A DNA stretch of 64,000 nucleotides from Bacillus sp. Y1 (GCF_003586445.1 NZ_CP030028.1:3982501-4046500); one strand, 5' to 3'. Counted from the first letter of the stretch, positions 41,540 to 51,180 are shown. Numbers and translations are program-made. Notes: generated by a model from the letters alone, not told the origin.

Positions 41540-43261
41540 TTAAATCATATAGATAAAAGGTGTTTCTGTTTCACCTTTGCCATTAGAAGAGAATGTTATC
41601 TTCATCTCCTCAAGTAATTTTTCTATTGATACATAACCTATTTCCTTTTTATATTTTTTATCCCAGCCAGCTCTATAGGCAGTATCTCTTACAGAACCTT
41701 TCATTCCAACAAAATATAATTCGATATTACTTTGTTGTTTTAGTTGATCTTTGAACTCTTCAAGCAATTTACATGCAGTTGTATCCATATCATTAACACC
41801 TGAAAAATCTAATATTACCAAATTCACCTTTGACCTTTGGAATAGTAAATGTCCTATTTTCTCTTCAAGGTAAAATACGTTCGCAAAATGTAAGGAAGAA
41901 TCTATTCTTAAAAAAATTATATCGTCAAGTGTCTTAGCCTCGGGAAATCTTTTCAAATCCCGAAACGTTTTTTCCATTTCAAGATATCCAATTTCTATAA
42001 TACTTGATTTAAACATTCTACTTAATAATTGGTAGAAACTAAAAATAGCACCAATTAAGATTCCCCATTGAATACCTACAAAAAGCGTAGCTAGAAATGT
42101 AACTAACCAACTCCAACCATCGACGGGTTTAATTTTGATTAATTTTTTAAATTGCTTTAAATCAATTAGCTTATAAACCGCAACCATAATGATTGCAGCT
42201 AATACTGCGTTAGGTAGGTAATAAAAATAGGATGTAAAAAATAGGAGTGTAATCAGAATCAGCATTCCTGTAAAAATGGAAACCATTTGAGTAGCCCCAC
42301 CACTTTGGTGGTTGACTGCGCTTCTAGAAAAGCTCCCATTTATAGGTAATATTTGAAAAAACGAACCAAATATATTTGCTAGCCCTAAAGCTTTTAATTC
42401 CCGGTTGGGATTTATTTTATACTTTTCTTTATCAGCAATAGATTTACCTATTGCAAGAGATTCCATAAATCCAAGTAACGCGATAGTGAGTGCAGGTAGA
42501 ATAATTTGTTTAACAGCTGCTAATGTAATAGTAGGAAAAAGAAGTGATGGAAAACCACTTGGAACCATTCCAACAATCTTTACCCCTTCTTTGTTTAACC
42601 CAAAAGAATAAACAATAATTATAGAAAGTAGTATCAGCAATAACGCTGCAGGAACTCGTGGACTTACTTTTTTTAGTAAGACTAAAAAAGCAATGCTAGT
42701 TCCCCCAATTAATAAAGTAACCCCATGTATACGACCAATTTTATTTACCACATCGTGAATTAATAGATGAACTTGAAAGTAATTCCCTAAATCAATACCT
42801 AACAAATGCTTTAATTGACTCAATGCAATGATAATGGCAGCTGCGGACGTGTAACCTCCTAGTACAGAGGGGGAAATAAATCTAACAATAAAGCCTAATT
42901 TTAAAACACCAAATAAAAATTGAAAAATACCTACCATTAATGCTAATAAAATAACAAATGTAACATATTCAGATGTCCCTGGTTGCCCAACTGCGGAGAT
43001 ACCAGAAAATACTAATAAAGATGTGATTGCTGTTGGACCAACTGAAAGATGTCGGGAAGAGGCAAAAAGTGCATATATGAGTAATGGAAGTGTCGAGGCA
43101 TATAGCCCCATTACAGGTGGGAGACCTGCCAGCATGGCATAGGCCATTCCTTGAGGAACAAGCATGACAAATAGCGTAAAACCAGCCAAAAGATCATTCA
43201 TCATTAAATTACGATTGTAAGGTTCCTGCAAATTTAGTGGGATAAATTTTCTAAATACCAT
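41540..43261 (-). CDS. SulP-family anion transporter with STAS domain
   Basis: This 573-residue membrane protein carries about 12 hydrophobic spans (core about residues 25-410) and a C-terminal cytoplasmic STAS domain (about 430-545, with LVILDFSGVNDMDTTACKLL). The family imports sulfate, bicarbonate or other anions. The N-terminal DLLAGFTLFVMLVPQGMAYAMLAGLPPVMGLYAS motif region is canonical. The ATG at 43261 is chosen since GAAGGA lies 11 bases upstream; the ATG at 43285 has no site. It is a single gene between two terminators. Its substrate is not known. Confidence 0.9.
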   Translation of the reverse strand: MVFRKFIPLNLQEPYNRNLMMNDLLAGFTLFVMLVPQGMAYAMLAGLPPVMGLYASTLPLLIYALFASSRHLSVGPTAITSLLVFSGISAVGQPGTSEYVTFVILLALMVGIFQFLFGVLKLGFIVRFISPSVLGGYTSAAAIIIALSQLKHLLGIDLGNYFQVHLLIHDVVNKIGRIHGVTLLIGGTSIAFLVLLKKVSPRVPAALLLILLSIIIVYSFGLNKEGVKIVGMVPSGFPSLLFPTITLAAVKQIILPALTIALLGFMESLAIGKSIADKEKYKINPNRELKALGLANIFGSFFQILPINGSFSRSAVNHQSGGATQMVSIFTGMLILITLLFFTSYFYYLPNAVLAAIIMVAVYKLIDLKQFKKLIKIKPVDGWSWLVTFLATLFVGIQWGILIGAIFSFYQLLSRMFKSSIIEIGYLEMEKTFRDLKRFPEAKTLDDIIFLRIDSSLHFANVFYLEEKIGHLLFQRSKVNLVILDFSGVNDMDTTACKLLEEFKDQLKQQSNIELYFVGMKGSVRDTAYRAGWDKKYKKEIGYVSIEKLLEEMKITFSSNGKGETETPFIYMI

Positions 43262-43320
43262 TTCCACTTTTCCTTCTTTTATCATTTTTTCGAAAACAAG
43301 AAAATTACTACACTATTTAA

Positions 43321-43355
43321 AGAAAACAACTCCCTTCCATTGGAGAGTTGTTTAT
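43321..43355. terminator. Hairpin upstream of the SulP gene
   Basis: AAACAACTC pairs with GAGTTGTTT, flanked by A- and T-rich sequence. It may be a second terminator for the DeoR operon or a leader structure of the SulP transcript. Confidence 0.6.
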
Positions 43356-43555
43356 TTACATTTCATTCGTAAACATGCTCTTGATTTTATTATACTAAAT
43401 CAGTTCTCCATTTGACTCAATAACTTTCATATACCAGGCAAAGTTCTATTTCTTCAAACATCATTCAAAAGAATAAATTAACTTTTATTGTTCAACAAAT
43501 TCCCTCTGGTACATAGAGATCAGGATTTCGAACGTACTACCACCAAATATGAAAA

Positions 43556-43592
43556 GAAAACCCTTGCGAAAATAACGAGCAAGGGTTTTCCT
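43556..43592 (-). terminator. Terminator of the second ribose-type operon
   Basis: AAAACCCTTGC pairs with GCAAGGGTTTT and is followed by CTTTTC on the minus strand. The 352-base gap 43286-43637 holds this and the hairpin at 43321, and no gene. Confidence 0.85.
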
Positions 43593-43637
43593 ATTTTCTT
43601 CTGAGTTGTATTTTAGTCAAATATGATTTGGTACATG

Positions 43638-44381
43638 TTAATCAACAACATAATATTCAGTAGTTCCATCAAGTTCAGGAATCTGCTTATTGGTTATGAT
43701 TAAACATTCTTGAATATCAAACGCCTTACATAATGTATTTTTATTAAACTTTGAGCTGTCTGCTAGTACATAGCATTTATTTGAGTTCGTTTTGACAATA
43801 CTCTTTTTACTTGCTTCTCGAAAGTCGGGAGTATTTACCCCCACATTTAAACCAAAGCCACTGGCACCAAGAAAAGATTTATCAAAGTTTAGATTTCTTA
43901 AAGAAGAGTCTGTTAGTGGTCCTGAGATAGAATCCAAATTTCTATTAACCTCTCCTCCTACAATTGTAATGTTTTCTATATGAGTACCATTAACCTCACT
44001 CAACACCTGGATATTGGAAGTAACTACTCTAATCCCTTTTGATGCAATGTATTTTACAATGGCTGAACATGTCGTGCCTGAATCAATGTATATAACATCG
44101 TCATCTTCTACTAAAGAAGCAGCAAATTTTGCAATTCTTTCCTTGCTTTCTTTATTTAGTAACTTCTTTGTGCCTACAGGAATTTCATGTGAATCCAGCT
44201 TTAATTTAACTGCTCCACCTCGTAAAAGGACAATAAAATTTTCATCCTCCAGAATTTTTAAATCTCTACGAATAGTAGATTCAGAGACCCCCTCAAAAAT
44301 TTTCAATAGATCTTCAATATAAAGGATTTGTTTATTTTCTAATTCATCCATTATTTTTTCTCTTCTGACATAAGGGATCAT
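43638..44381 (-). CDS. DeoR-family transcriptional regulator
   Basis: This 247-residue repressor has an N-terminal DeoR winged helix (RREKIMDELENKQILYIEDLL, then SESTIRRDLKILEDENFIVLLRGGA) and a sugar-phosphate-sensing DeoRC domain (IYIDSGTTCSAIVKYI, KSFLGASGFGLNVGVNTPD). It is the last gene of the sugar operon and probably responds to the phosphorylated sugar produced by the kinase next to it. Confidence 0.9.
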   Translation of the reverse strand: MIPYVRREKIMDELENKQILYIEDLLKIFEGVSESTIRRDLKILEDENFIVLLRGGAVKLKLDSHEIPVGTKKLLNKESKERIAKFAASLVEDDDVIYIDSGTTCSAIVKYIASKGIRVVTSNIQVLSEVNGTHIENITIVGGEVNRNLDSISGPLTDSSLRNLNFDKSFLGASGFGLNVGVNTPDFREASKKSIVKTNSNKCYVLADSSKFNKNTLCKAFDIQECLIITNKQIPELDGTTEYYVVD

Positions 44382-44420
44382 AATTTAATACCTCGATACA
44401 TTTTTATTAAAAGTTTTTTA

Positions 44421-45332
44421 TCACACATATTCGTTTAACTCTAACAGTGTTGGCATTGCATCTTGAGCGCCAATTTTGGTAACCGTTCTTGAACTAACTA
44501 TTGAAGCCAATTCTCCTATTTTCTCAATCGGCAACTCCTTCATAAGTCCGTAAGCTAATGCCCCAGTATAAGAATCTCCTGCTCCTGTTGTTTCGACTAC
44601 ATCTACTGTTCTGCAAGGAATGTGAATGGTTTTCTTTCCATCATATATAATACTGCCTTTTTCACCAAGAGTTATGATTAACAGATTATTAGTATATTGA
44701 TAAAGCTTATCGCAAACCTTTTCAGCCTCGCTTAGCGATGACACACTCTCTCCAGCATAAAAACTAGCTTCCGTTTCGTTAACCACTAGACAATCCACCA
44801 GTTTTAAACAATCAACATCTATTTCATTTGCAGGAGCAGCATTTAATATCACATAGCAATTATACTCTTTCGCCTTTTTAATGGTATATTCCACCAATTG
44901 TTTTGGAATTTCTAATTGCAATATAACGATTTTGCTTTTCTTAAACAAGCCTTCCGCCTGATCGATATCCTCAATCGTCATACTGTAATTAGCACCTTTT
45001 GCTATGGTTGCAACCACACTTCCATCTGAAATTGCATTCACAATGCCAAGTCCAGTGTTTGTATCAGCCTTTGAAACATAGTCAGTATTCAAGCCATACT
45101 TTTTCATATTTGCAATTAATTCCGAGCCAAATTGATCATTGCCAACCTTACCTACCATATAACTTTCAAGTCCCAGCTTGGCACACTGTACTGCTTGATT
45201 GGCTCCCTTCCCACCTCCACAGAAAGTGACACTATCTGCTGTAAAGGTCTCGCCAATTTCCGGAAGTCGTTTTTGCTTAAGGATAATGTCATAATTGATA
45301 CTACCGACTATTGTAACCGCATTCTTTCTCAT
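44421..45332 (-). CDS. Ribokinase-like PfkB-family sugar kinase
   Basis: This 303-residue kinase has the PfkB signatures GGGKGANQAVQCAKLG (about residues 39-54) and VVETTGAGDSYTGALAYGL (about 243-261, catalytic Asp in GAGD). NxxE-type magnesium motif NETEASFY is also present. It phosphorylates the sugar imported by the ABC transporter. It starts 3 bases after the permease stop codon. Ribose is possible, but the TIM-barrel isomerase in the operon argues for another pentose or hexose. Confidence 0.9.
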   Translation of the reverse strand: MRKNAVTIVGSINYDIILKQKRLPEIGETFTADSVTFCGGGKGANQAVQCAKLGLESYMVGKVGNDQFGSELIANMKKYGLNTDYVSKADTNTGLGIVNAISDGSVVATIAKGANYSMTIEDIDQAEGLFKKSKIVILQLEIPKQLVEYTIKKAKEYNCYVILNAAPANEIDVDCLKLVDCLVVNETEASFYAGESVSSLSEAEKVCDKLYQYTNNLLIITLGEKGSIIYDGKKTIHIPCRTVDVVETTGAGDSYTGALAYGLMKELPIEKIGELASIVSSRTVTKIGAQDAMPTLLELNEYV

Positions 45333-45334
45333 GG

Positions 45335-46321
45335 TTATTTACCTACCTCGATAGTTTTGGTATTACTTCTACCAACCCTCATACCTTTTAGTTTCCCTTG
45401 AATTACTTCAAAATAAGCTGCTACTACAATTATAGCTCCGGTTGCAATATATTGCCAAAAACTATCTACACCTACAACAACTAATCCAACTTTTAGAGTT
45501 GATAATAAGATAGCTCCAAGTAATGTACCGATCATATTTCCTCTTCCACCAGCCAGGCTTGCACCACCAATCGCAGCTGCCGCAATCGCATTTAATTCAT
45601 AAGTTTGACCTGCTGCTGGCTCTCCTGACCCTAAGCGCGCTAACAACACCATACCAGCCAAAGCAGCTCCAGCTCCAGAAATGGCATAAGCAAGCATTTT
45701 ACTTTTGTTAACATTTACTCCTGATAAGAGAGTAGCTTCTTCATTACCCCCTATAGCATATATATAAGTCCCGAGTTTTGTATACTTTAAGATGATATGT
45801 CCAATAGCAGCAAATGCAAGAAGTACAAGAATTGATACTGGAAATGCTCCAAAAATATCTGAGTTAAAAATTGATCTGAAATTTTCAGGAATATCCAGAA
45901 CTGGCCAGCCTCCAGTTATAACATAAGCAATTCCTCTGTATGCACTCATTGTTCCTAAGGTAGCAATAAATGGCTGAAGATTTAACTTTGTAATTAATAG
46001 ACCATTAAATACTCCTAAAACAAAACCTATTCCCACTCCACATATAATTGCTAATACAGGATTTAAACCACTTACAAGTAAATCACCTACAACTACAATT
46101 ACAATTGCAAAGATTGATCCTACAGAAAGGTCGATTCCACCTGTAATGATTGCATAAGTAATACCTAAAGCTAATAATCCATTAATAACACTTTGGTCCA
46201 TAATATCAAGTAAATTACTTCCACTTAAATAGACTGGTTCAATAATGGAAAATACAATAACCATAATTATGATCGCTGCTACTAAGCTTAGTTCTCTACT
46301 ATATTCCTTAGTTTTTAACAT
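45335..46321 (-). CDS. Ribose-type sugar ABC transporter permease (second operon)
   Basis: This 328-residue RbsC-family membrane protein has about ten hydrophobic spans, the motif ITGGIDLSVGSIFAI near residue 60, and AAIGGASLAGGRGNMIGTLLGA near the C-terminus. It overlaps the ATPase gene by 14 bases, so translation is likely coupled. It forms the membrane channel of the importer. Confidence 0.93.
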   Translation of the reverse strand: MLKTKEYSRELSLVAAIIIMVIVFSIIEPVYLSGSNLLDIMDQSVINGLLALGITYAIITGGIDLSVGSIFAIVIVVVGDLLVSGLNPVLAIICGVGIGFVLGVFNGLLITKLNLQPFIATLGTMSAYRGIAYVITGGWPVLDIPENFRSIFNSDIFGAFPVSILVLLAFAAIGHIILKYTKLGTYIYAIGGNEEATLLSGVNVNKSKMLAYAISGAGAALAGMVLLARLGSGEPAAGQTYELNAIAAAAIGGASLAGGRGNMIGTLLGAILLSTLKVGLVVVGVDSFWQYIATGAIIVVAAYFEVIQGKLKGMRVGRSNTKTIEVGK

Positions 46322-47825
46322 CTTTGTTTACCCCCATCGCATATTGAAGGATATCTTCTTCAGTAAGATTCTGATTTTCAAACTCTTTCACTTTTTGTCC
46401 CTCACGCATGACAATGATCCGATCACTTAGGCCTAACACTTCAGGCAACTCGGAGGAAACGACGATTATAGATTTTCCCTTTTCAAGTAATTCTTCTAGG
46501 ACTCTATAAATCTCTGCTTTCGCTCCAACATCGACACCTTTTGTCGGTTCATCTAAAATTAAAATCTCAGCATCTGAGGAAAGCCATTTAGAAATCACTA
46601 CTTTTTGCTGATTTCCTCCGCTCAAATTAGTCGTCATATAATGAGGGTTACTAGGTTTTAAGTTGATTTCATCGATATAATAATTACAGTTCTCCGTTTT
46701 TTTTCTATGATTCACGAAGCCGTACTTAGAGAATTTCTCCATTTTAGTAAGACCTACATTGTTTGCATTATTAAAAAATTTGATAAACCCTTGTGTTTTT
46801 CGATTCTCTGGAATGAGTCCAATCCCCATTAGAACACCTTGGCGAGGATTTTTAATATTCACAGGAACTCCCTTTATTTTTATGGTGCCACCTGACTTTT
46901 CCTCTGCACCAAAAATCGTTCTAACTACATCCGTCCTTTTGGAGCCAACTAAACCTGCAAAGCCTAATATTTCACCTTTATGAAGGTGGAAATTAATGTT
47001 TTTAAAGACTCCATTCACACTTAGGTTTTCTACTTCCAATACCTTTTCATCAGTCTTTGGAGACGGTTTGGTTCTTACCGCATAAGCTGAAACATCCCTG
47101 CCTACCATTTTTTTTATTAATTGCTCTCTTGTAACATCCTTTAATTGAAACGTATCTATATGCCTGCCATCACGAAGGACTGTTGCGCTATCACAAATCT
47201 CAAAGACTTCATCTAGTCGATGACTAACGTATAAAATCGTTATTCCATTTTCTCTTAAGTCGTTAATAATAGAAAAAAGTGTTTGTACTTCTTGATTTGT
47301 TAGTGAAGCTGATGGTTCATCAAATGATATGAGTTTCGCATTATGATACAATCCTTTGGCGATTGCTACCATTTGCATTTCTCCTGTACTTAACGTACTC
47401 GCTAAATCTTCGCTTTTAAAGTTACACTTCATTTTAGTAAGGATCTCATTCGCATCATGATGAAGCTTTTTGTAGTCAATAAACATTCCTTTTCTTGGTT
47501 CATGACCTAAAGTAATATTTTGACCCACAGTTAAATCTGGAATTAGACTAACTTCTTGATGAATTTTTACAATTCCATCCTGAATGGCCTCATTGGCATT
47601 TTTATATGAAACTATTCGTCCTTGAATTTCTACCGTTCCTTCATATTCATTATTGACTCCATGGAGTGTATTCAATAATGTTGACTTTCCTGCCCCATTC
47701 TCACCCAATAGAGCATGGATCTCACCTTTCTTTATATCAAAACTCACCCCATCTAGGGCCTTTACTCCAGGAAAAACTTTTGAAATATTCTGAAATCTAA
47801 TGATACTTTCTGTTTGCTTTTCCAT
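46308..47825 (-). CDS. Ribose-type sugar ABC transporter ATP-binding protein (second operon)
   Basis: This 505-residue double ATPase has a first Walker A GENGAGKST, signature LSTGEMQMVAIAKGL and Walker B LISFDEPSA. The second half has the degenerate GLVGSKRTDVV and signature LSGGNQQKVVI with LILDEPTKG. The ATG at 47825 is chosen because AGGGGAATC lies ahead of it; the longer frame would begin inside the hairpin at 47842-47880. Confidence 0.93.
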   Translation of the reverse strand: MEKQTESIIRFQNISKVFPGVKALDGVSFDIKKGEIHALLGENGAGKSTLLNTLHGVNNEYEGTVEIQGRIVSYKNANEAIQDGIVKIHQEVSLIPDLTVGQNITLGHEPRKGMFIDYKKLHHDANEILTKMKCNFKSEDLASTLSTGEMQMVAIAKGLYHNAKLISFDEPSASLTNQEVQTLFSIINDLRENGITILYVSHRLDEVFEICDSATVLRDGRHIDTFQLKDVTREQLIKKMVGRDVSAYAVRTKPSPKTDEKVLEVENLSVNGVFKNINFHLHKGEILGFAGLVGSKRTDVVRTIFGAEEKSGGTIKIKGVPVNIKNPRQGVLMGIGLIPENRKTQGFIKFFNNANNVGLTKMEKFSKYGFVNHRKKTENCNYYIDEINLKPSNPHYMTTNLSGGNQQKVVISKWLSSDAEILILDEPTKGVDVGAKAEIYRVLEELLEKGKSIIVVSSELPEVLGLSDRIIVMREGQKVKEFENQNLTEEDILQYAMGVNKDVKN

Positions 47826-47841
47826 TTCGATTCCCCTTTTC

Positions 47842-47880
47842 ATACCTATAGTCGAACACAATCAATCCGACTATAGGTAT
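47842..47880 (-). promoter_or_regulatory. Intercistronic hairpin between binding-protein and ATPase genes
   Basis: Thirteen-base perfect arms ATACCTATAGTCG and CGACTATAGGTAT flank a 13-base loop. No U-run follows on the minus strand. It occupies the whole gap, as in the other ABC operons of this window. Confidence 0.75.
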
Positions 47881-47894
47881 AAACTAGTATATTG

Positions 47895-48986
47895 TTACTT
47901 TGCTATTGTTGGGTCTACCCATTTAATAATCTCTTCAGCTGGTGTATCTACATTTGTTTCATCAATTAACGCTTGAGGAGTCCAAATTACTCTAGGTACT
48001 TCCTGTCCGCCCAATTGACGAATGGTCATTTCAACTGCAATTTGCCCTTTATATTTCGGGAAAGAATCGATAGTAGCGTCCAATTCACCTTTACGAATAG
48101 ATTCATATGCCTCACCGATTCCATCTACTCCGACTACTAATATATCTTTCCCTGATTCATTTACTGCCTCTTGTGCACCTAAAGCCATCGTGTCATTATT
48201 TGCAAAAATAGCGGCTAGATCCCCATGCTTTTTAATCCATGTTGCAGCAATATCCTTTGCCTTTGCACGATCCCAATCCGCATTTTGTTTTTCAGCAATA
48301 TCAATGTTTGGAGCATTATCCTTCATCCAATTCTCAAATCCTAATGTACGTTGTCTAGCAGCAAACGCTTTTGGCATTCCCACTATAATCGCAACCTTAC
48401 CTTCTCCATTTAATTTTTCTGAGATCCATTGTGCCGCTGATTCTCCGTTTAAATCTGCTTTTGGTCCGACAAAATTTGGAGCCTCCTTGATAATTCCGTC
48501 ATTAACGTTCATTACTGGGATATCCTTTTCGAGGGCACTTTCAACCCCAGGAACAAGATTGCTGTCAGAAATCGGAGAAAGTAACAAAGCACTATACTTT
48601 TTGTTGATCATATCTTTTACAATGGCAAGCTGTCCTTCTTCATCCGCTTCACCTTGTGGGGATTTAACATCAATTGTTAGGTTCATTCCTTTATCACTGA
48701 ACTTTTGAGCCCCTGTTTCCATTCCTTCTTTCAATGTTCTCCAATATTCATTTTCAAAAGCTTTTGCTACAGCACCTAATTTTATTTCTTCAGATAATTT
48801 AGGTACTTCCCCTAAGCTTGATCTTACTTCTTCATATGTTTGACCATCAGCATTATCTGGATTAAAAGCACCTGTATCTTTATCTGGAGATGCACTTCCA
48901 CTACTGCTATTGCTACTACAAGCTGTCAATCCTAAAGAAATTGCTAAAACACCAGTTACGAATAAATTTTTTTTAGACTTTTTCAT
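47895..48986 (-). CDS. Sugar ABC transporter substrate-binding lipoprotein (second operon)
   Basis: This 363-residue lipoprotein (lipobox LTAC, Cys23) has a Ser-rich linker and a type I periplasmic-binding fold starting near residue 68 (IKLGAVAKAFENEYWRTLKEGMETGA split over two strands). It contains GVDGIGEAYESIRKGELDATI, typical of RbsB/XylF-like proteins. It delivers sugar to the importer encoded downstream. A cre box lies 25 bases before its start. Confidence 0.92.
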   Translation of the reverse strand: MKKSKKNLFVTGVLAISLGLTACSSNSSSGSASPDKDTGAFNPDNADGQTYEEVRSSLGEVPKLSEEIKLGAVAKAFENEYWRTLKEGMETGAQKFSDKGMNLTIDVKSPQGEADEEGQLAIVKDMINKKYSALLLSPISDSNLVPGVESALEKDIPVMNVNDGIIKEAPNFVGPKADLNGESAAQWISEKLNGEGKVAIIVGMPKAFAARQRTLGFENWMKDNAPNIDIAEKQNADWDRAKAKDIAATWIKKHGDLAAIFANNDTMALGAQEAVNESGKDILVVGVDGIGEAYESIRKGELDATIDSFPKYKGQIAVEMTIRQLGGQEVPRVIWTPQALIDETNVDTPAEEIIKWVDPTIAK

Positions 48987-49010
48987 TTTTTTATCCCCCT
49001 AGAATTTATT

Positions 49011-49024
49011 AGTAATCGCTTTCA
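49011..49024. promoter_or_regulatory. cre-like box upstream of the binding-protein gene
   Basis: Minus strand TGAAAGCGATTACT matches the cre consensus except for the final base. CcpA-mediated glucose repression of the ABC genes is likely. Confidence 0.55.
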
Positions 49025-49067
49025 GAACTTATGAAAAAAATTTGTGTGCTTATATTTCAGTTAAAAA

Positions 49068-50012
49068 TTATTTATTAACTTTTAACTCAAACATTGAAAA
49101 GAACATCTTGTTTACTGAAATTGCGTCGTTTTTCTCAATCGTTTTTTCAATTTCTGCTAACCCAAGCTGGTCTATTAAGCTACTAATAATATGAATCGCT
49201 TTTACATTTTGCTTAATTTCTTCAACTGGTTCCTCTCTAATAGGGAATGTATCAAAATAGATAGCTCCATCATAATTATACTTTTTCAAATAATACATGA
49301 ATTCTAGTGTCTGCATTAATGATACCGTTCCAACCATTAAGCCGTCATCGTGAGTTCCATAGCCATCATTGATATGAACACCGAATAATTTACCTTTATC
49401 TGCTGCAAGGCTTAAGCCATATGCAGGATTTTCTCGTTTCATGAGCATATGACAGTAATCAACTGTAACTCCAACGTTTTCACGATTGATTTCATTTACC
49501 ATTAACAACGTTAGTCCAATACTATCAATTAATGCATATGATCTTTCTTGATATGGCTTATATTCAATACTGATTTGTAAGTCTGGTGCATAATCAGCAA
49601 GTGCAGTGACATATTCCCTAACTTGACTCCAGGCTTTTTGATAATCAACTTGGAATGGATAGTCAAACCCGTCAAAGCCTAGCCATAAAGTTAAAACTTT
49701 CCCACCTAATACTCTACAGGTATCTGCAGCCTCTTTACACAAGGTAAACGCATCTTCAGCAATCAGCTTATTATTGTTCCCAAATTCACCATTTATAAAA
49801 TGATTTCTAAACCTTAAAGCTAATCCATTTGTACTCATGTTTAAATCTTTTAGGGTTTTATTGATTTCATCTACAGAGTAATTCGAAAAATGTTCTGGAT
49901 AGTTTAAATCAACACATGTAATTCCATCAATCTCTGAAACTTTTTCTAATGCTTTGATAATATCTCCATTGACCTTGGGCATAATTGAATTTATCCTCGT
50001 AGCTAATTTCAT
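49068..50012 (-). CDS. Xylose isomerase-like TIM-barrel sugar isomerase/epimerase
   Basis: This 314-residue protein belongs to the AP-endonuclease-2/xylose isomerase-like TIM-barrel family. Candidate metal ligands are Glu in SIEYKPYQERS, Asp/His in VTVDYCHMLMKR, His in FGVHINDGYGTHDDG and Asp in IYFDTFPIREEP. Such enzymes isomerise or epimerise sugars. The ATG at 50012 has a GGAGGC site. It is the first gene of the operon that ends with the kinase and DeoR regulator. A rhamnose isomerase-like or ketose epimerase activity is plausible; the substrate is unknown. Confidence 0.85.
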   Translation of the reverse strand: MKLATRINSIMPKVNGDIIKALEKVSEIDGITCVDLNYPEHFSNYSVDEINKTLKDLNMSTNGLALRFRNHFINGEFGNNNKLIAEDAFTLCKEAADTCRVLGGKVLTLWLGFDGFDYPFQVDYQKAWSQVREYVTALADYAPDLQISIEYKPYQERSYALIDSIGLTLLMVNEINRENVGVTVDYCHMLMKRENPAYGLSLAADKGKLFGVHINDGYGTHDDGLMVGTVSLMQTLEFMYYLKKYNYDGAIYFDTFPIREEPVEEIKQNVKAIHIISSLIDQLGLAEIEKTIEKNDAISVNKMFFSMFELKVNK

Positions 50013-50064
50013 TGTGAGCCTCCAATTTTTTGTTGAATCTTCTTGTAACTGATTTCTTGAATTA

Positions 50065-50093
50065 AATTTAACACCATAATAAAGCGATTTCAA
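50065..50093 (-). promoter_or_regulatory. Predicted sigma-A promoter of the isomerase/ABC operon
   Basis: TTGAAA (50093-50088), a 17-base spacer and TAAATT (50070-50065) on the minus strand. A partial cre match, TGAAATCGCTTTAT, overlaps the -35 (50079-50092). The phased A-tracts lie just upstream. Confidence 0.55.
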
Positions 50094-50096
50094 TAA

Positions 50097-50153
50097 TTTT
50101 TTTCACATTTTTTCATTTTTTTTAACTTTTTTTCATCTTTTTTAATATTTTTT
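50097..50153. promoter_or_regulatory. Six helically phased A-tracts (predicted bent DNA / UP region)
   Basis: Runs of 6-8 T on the plus strand lie at 50097-50103, 50108-50113, 50116-50123, 50127-50133, 50138-50143 and 50148-50153. Their centres are 9-10.5 bases apart, close to one helical turn, which should give a strong intrinsic bend. The run ends 3 bases upstream of the -35, where the RNA polymerase alpha subunits would bind. Confidence 0.7.
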
Positions 50154-50211
50154 CACATACCTATGTGCTCAGTTATTTTATGGATCCAAAATTTCTTTCT
50201 ACTTTTAACAC

Positions 50212-50255
50212 AAAAAAACACTCAAAAATGTTGATATACAACATAATTGAGTGTT
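50212..50255 (-). terminator. Terminator of the AraC-family gene
   Basis: ACACTCAA..ATGTTG pairs with CAACAT..TTGAGTGT and TTTTTTT follows on the minus strand, directly after the stop codon. Confidence 0.88.
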
Positions 50256-50262
50256 AACTCCA

Positions 50263-51180
50263 CTATAAAAGTTTGTATAGTTCATGGTAATCCTCTTCCT
50301 CAGTAAATTCATACCCTCTAATCTCACTTAATTCAACAGGACGAATCGAAGTGTTGTTTTGCATTTGTTTTTTTCGGTATTGATGAGGTGTTGTATGAAA
50401 CGTGTCTTTAAAAAGTTTATGAAAGGAATTTAAATTTGGAAAGCCACACTCTAACGCGATTTGAATGATGGGCCGGTCGGTTTCTAGCAAATATCGAACC
50501 GCATGTTCCAAGCGTATCCCATTTATATATTTGATAAATGACTGTCCCATATGATGTTGAAAATATCTGGATAGATAGGGAGCCGTAAGTTCCTCTGTAT
50601 CAGCCAACTCTTGAAGTGTGATAGGATTCATATAGTGCTGCTGTATGTAATTGGTTAACCGATTCATCCGTTCAATATCTTTTTCAGAGTTGATAATAAC
50701 ATTTTTCTGATCTTCTTTAAAATGGGTAACCAATTGATACACCACATCTAATAGAAGAGAATGCACTTTAATTTCATAACTTTCTTCCTTCTTTTTTACA
50801 GCTAACATGAGTTGAGCAAGCAATGGCCTGATTTTGTTATAGGATTGCTGGTCGATACTCTGAAATGACTGACAACGAAAGGACTCGTTCTCAATATTAC
50901 TATAAAATTTTTTAATAAAATTTATTGGAATTTGAATAAGTAATAGTTTATTCTCTTGATCAGATTCAACCCCATGCACCTCATTACTGTTAATGAGCAA
51001 AAGGTCATTTTCCTCAAGCACATACTCTTCTCTTCCCACATACACATGTATTTGTCCTTTTAATACTAGTAATAATTCAATTCTGTCATGCCAATGCATG
51101 GCCACATACTTTACACTCGTCATTAATGCGAATACAGGAACCTCTTCTTTAATTACAGCGCTTTCATATGGATATTTCAT
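50263..51180 (-). CDS. AraC-family transcriptional regulator with cupin sensor
   Basis: This 305-residue regulator has an N-terminal cupin (MHWHDRIELLLVLKGQIHVYVG, about residues 28-50) and a C-terminal double helix-turn-helix (ITLQELADTEELTAPYLSRYFQ, then PIIQIALECGFPNLNSFHKLFKDTF ending HTTPHQYRKKQ). It is divergent from the GH43 gene, so it may activate the xylan-degrading genes or the isomerase/ABC operon. An AGGAGG site precedes the ATG. Confidence 0.9.
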   Translation of the reverse strand: MKYPYESAVIKEEVPVFALMTSVKYVAMHWHDRIELLLVLKGQIHVYVGREEYVLEENDLLLINSNEVHGVESDQENKLLLIQIPINFIKKFYSNIENESFRCQSFQSIDQQSYNKIRPLLAQLMLAVKKKEESYEIKVHSLLLDVVYQLVTHFKEDQKNVIINSEKDIERMNRLTNYIQQHYMNPITLQELADTEELTAPYLSRYFQHHMGQSFIKYINGIRLEHAVRYLLETDRPIIQIALECGFPNLNSFHKLFKDTFHTTPHQYRKKQMQNNTSIRPVELSEIRGYEFTEEEDYHELYKLL

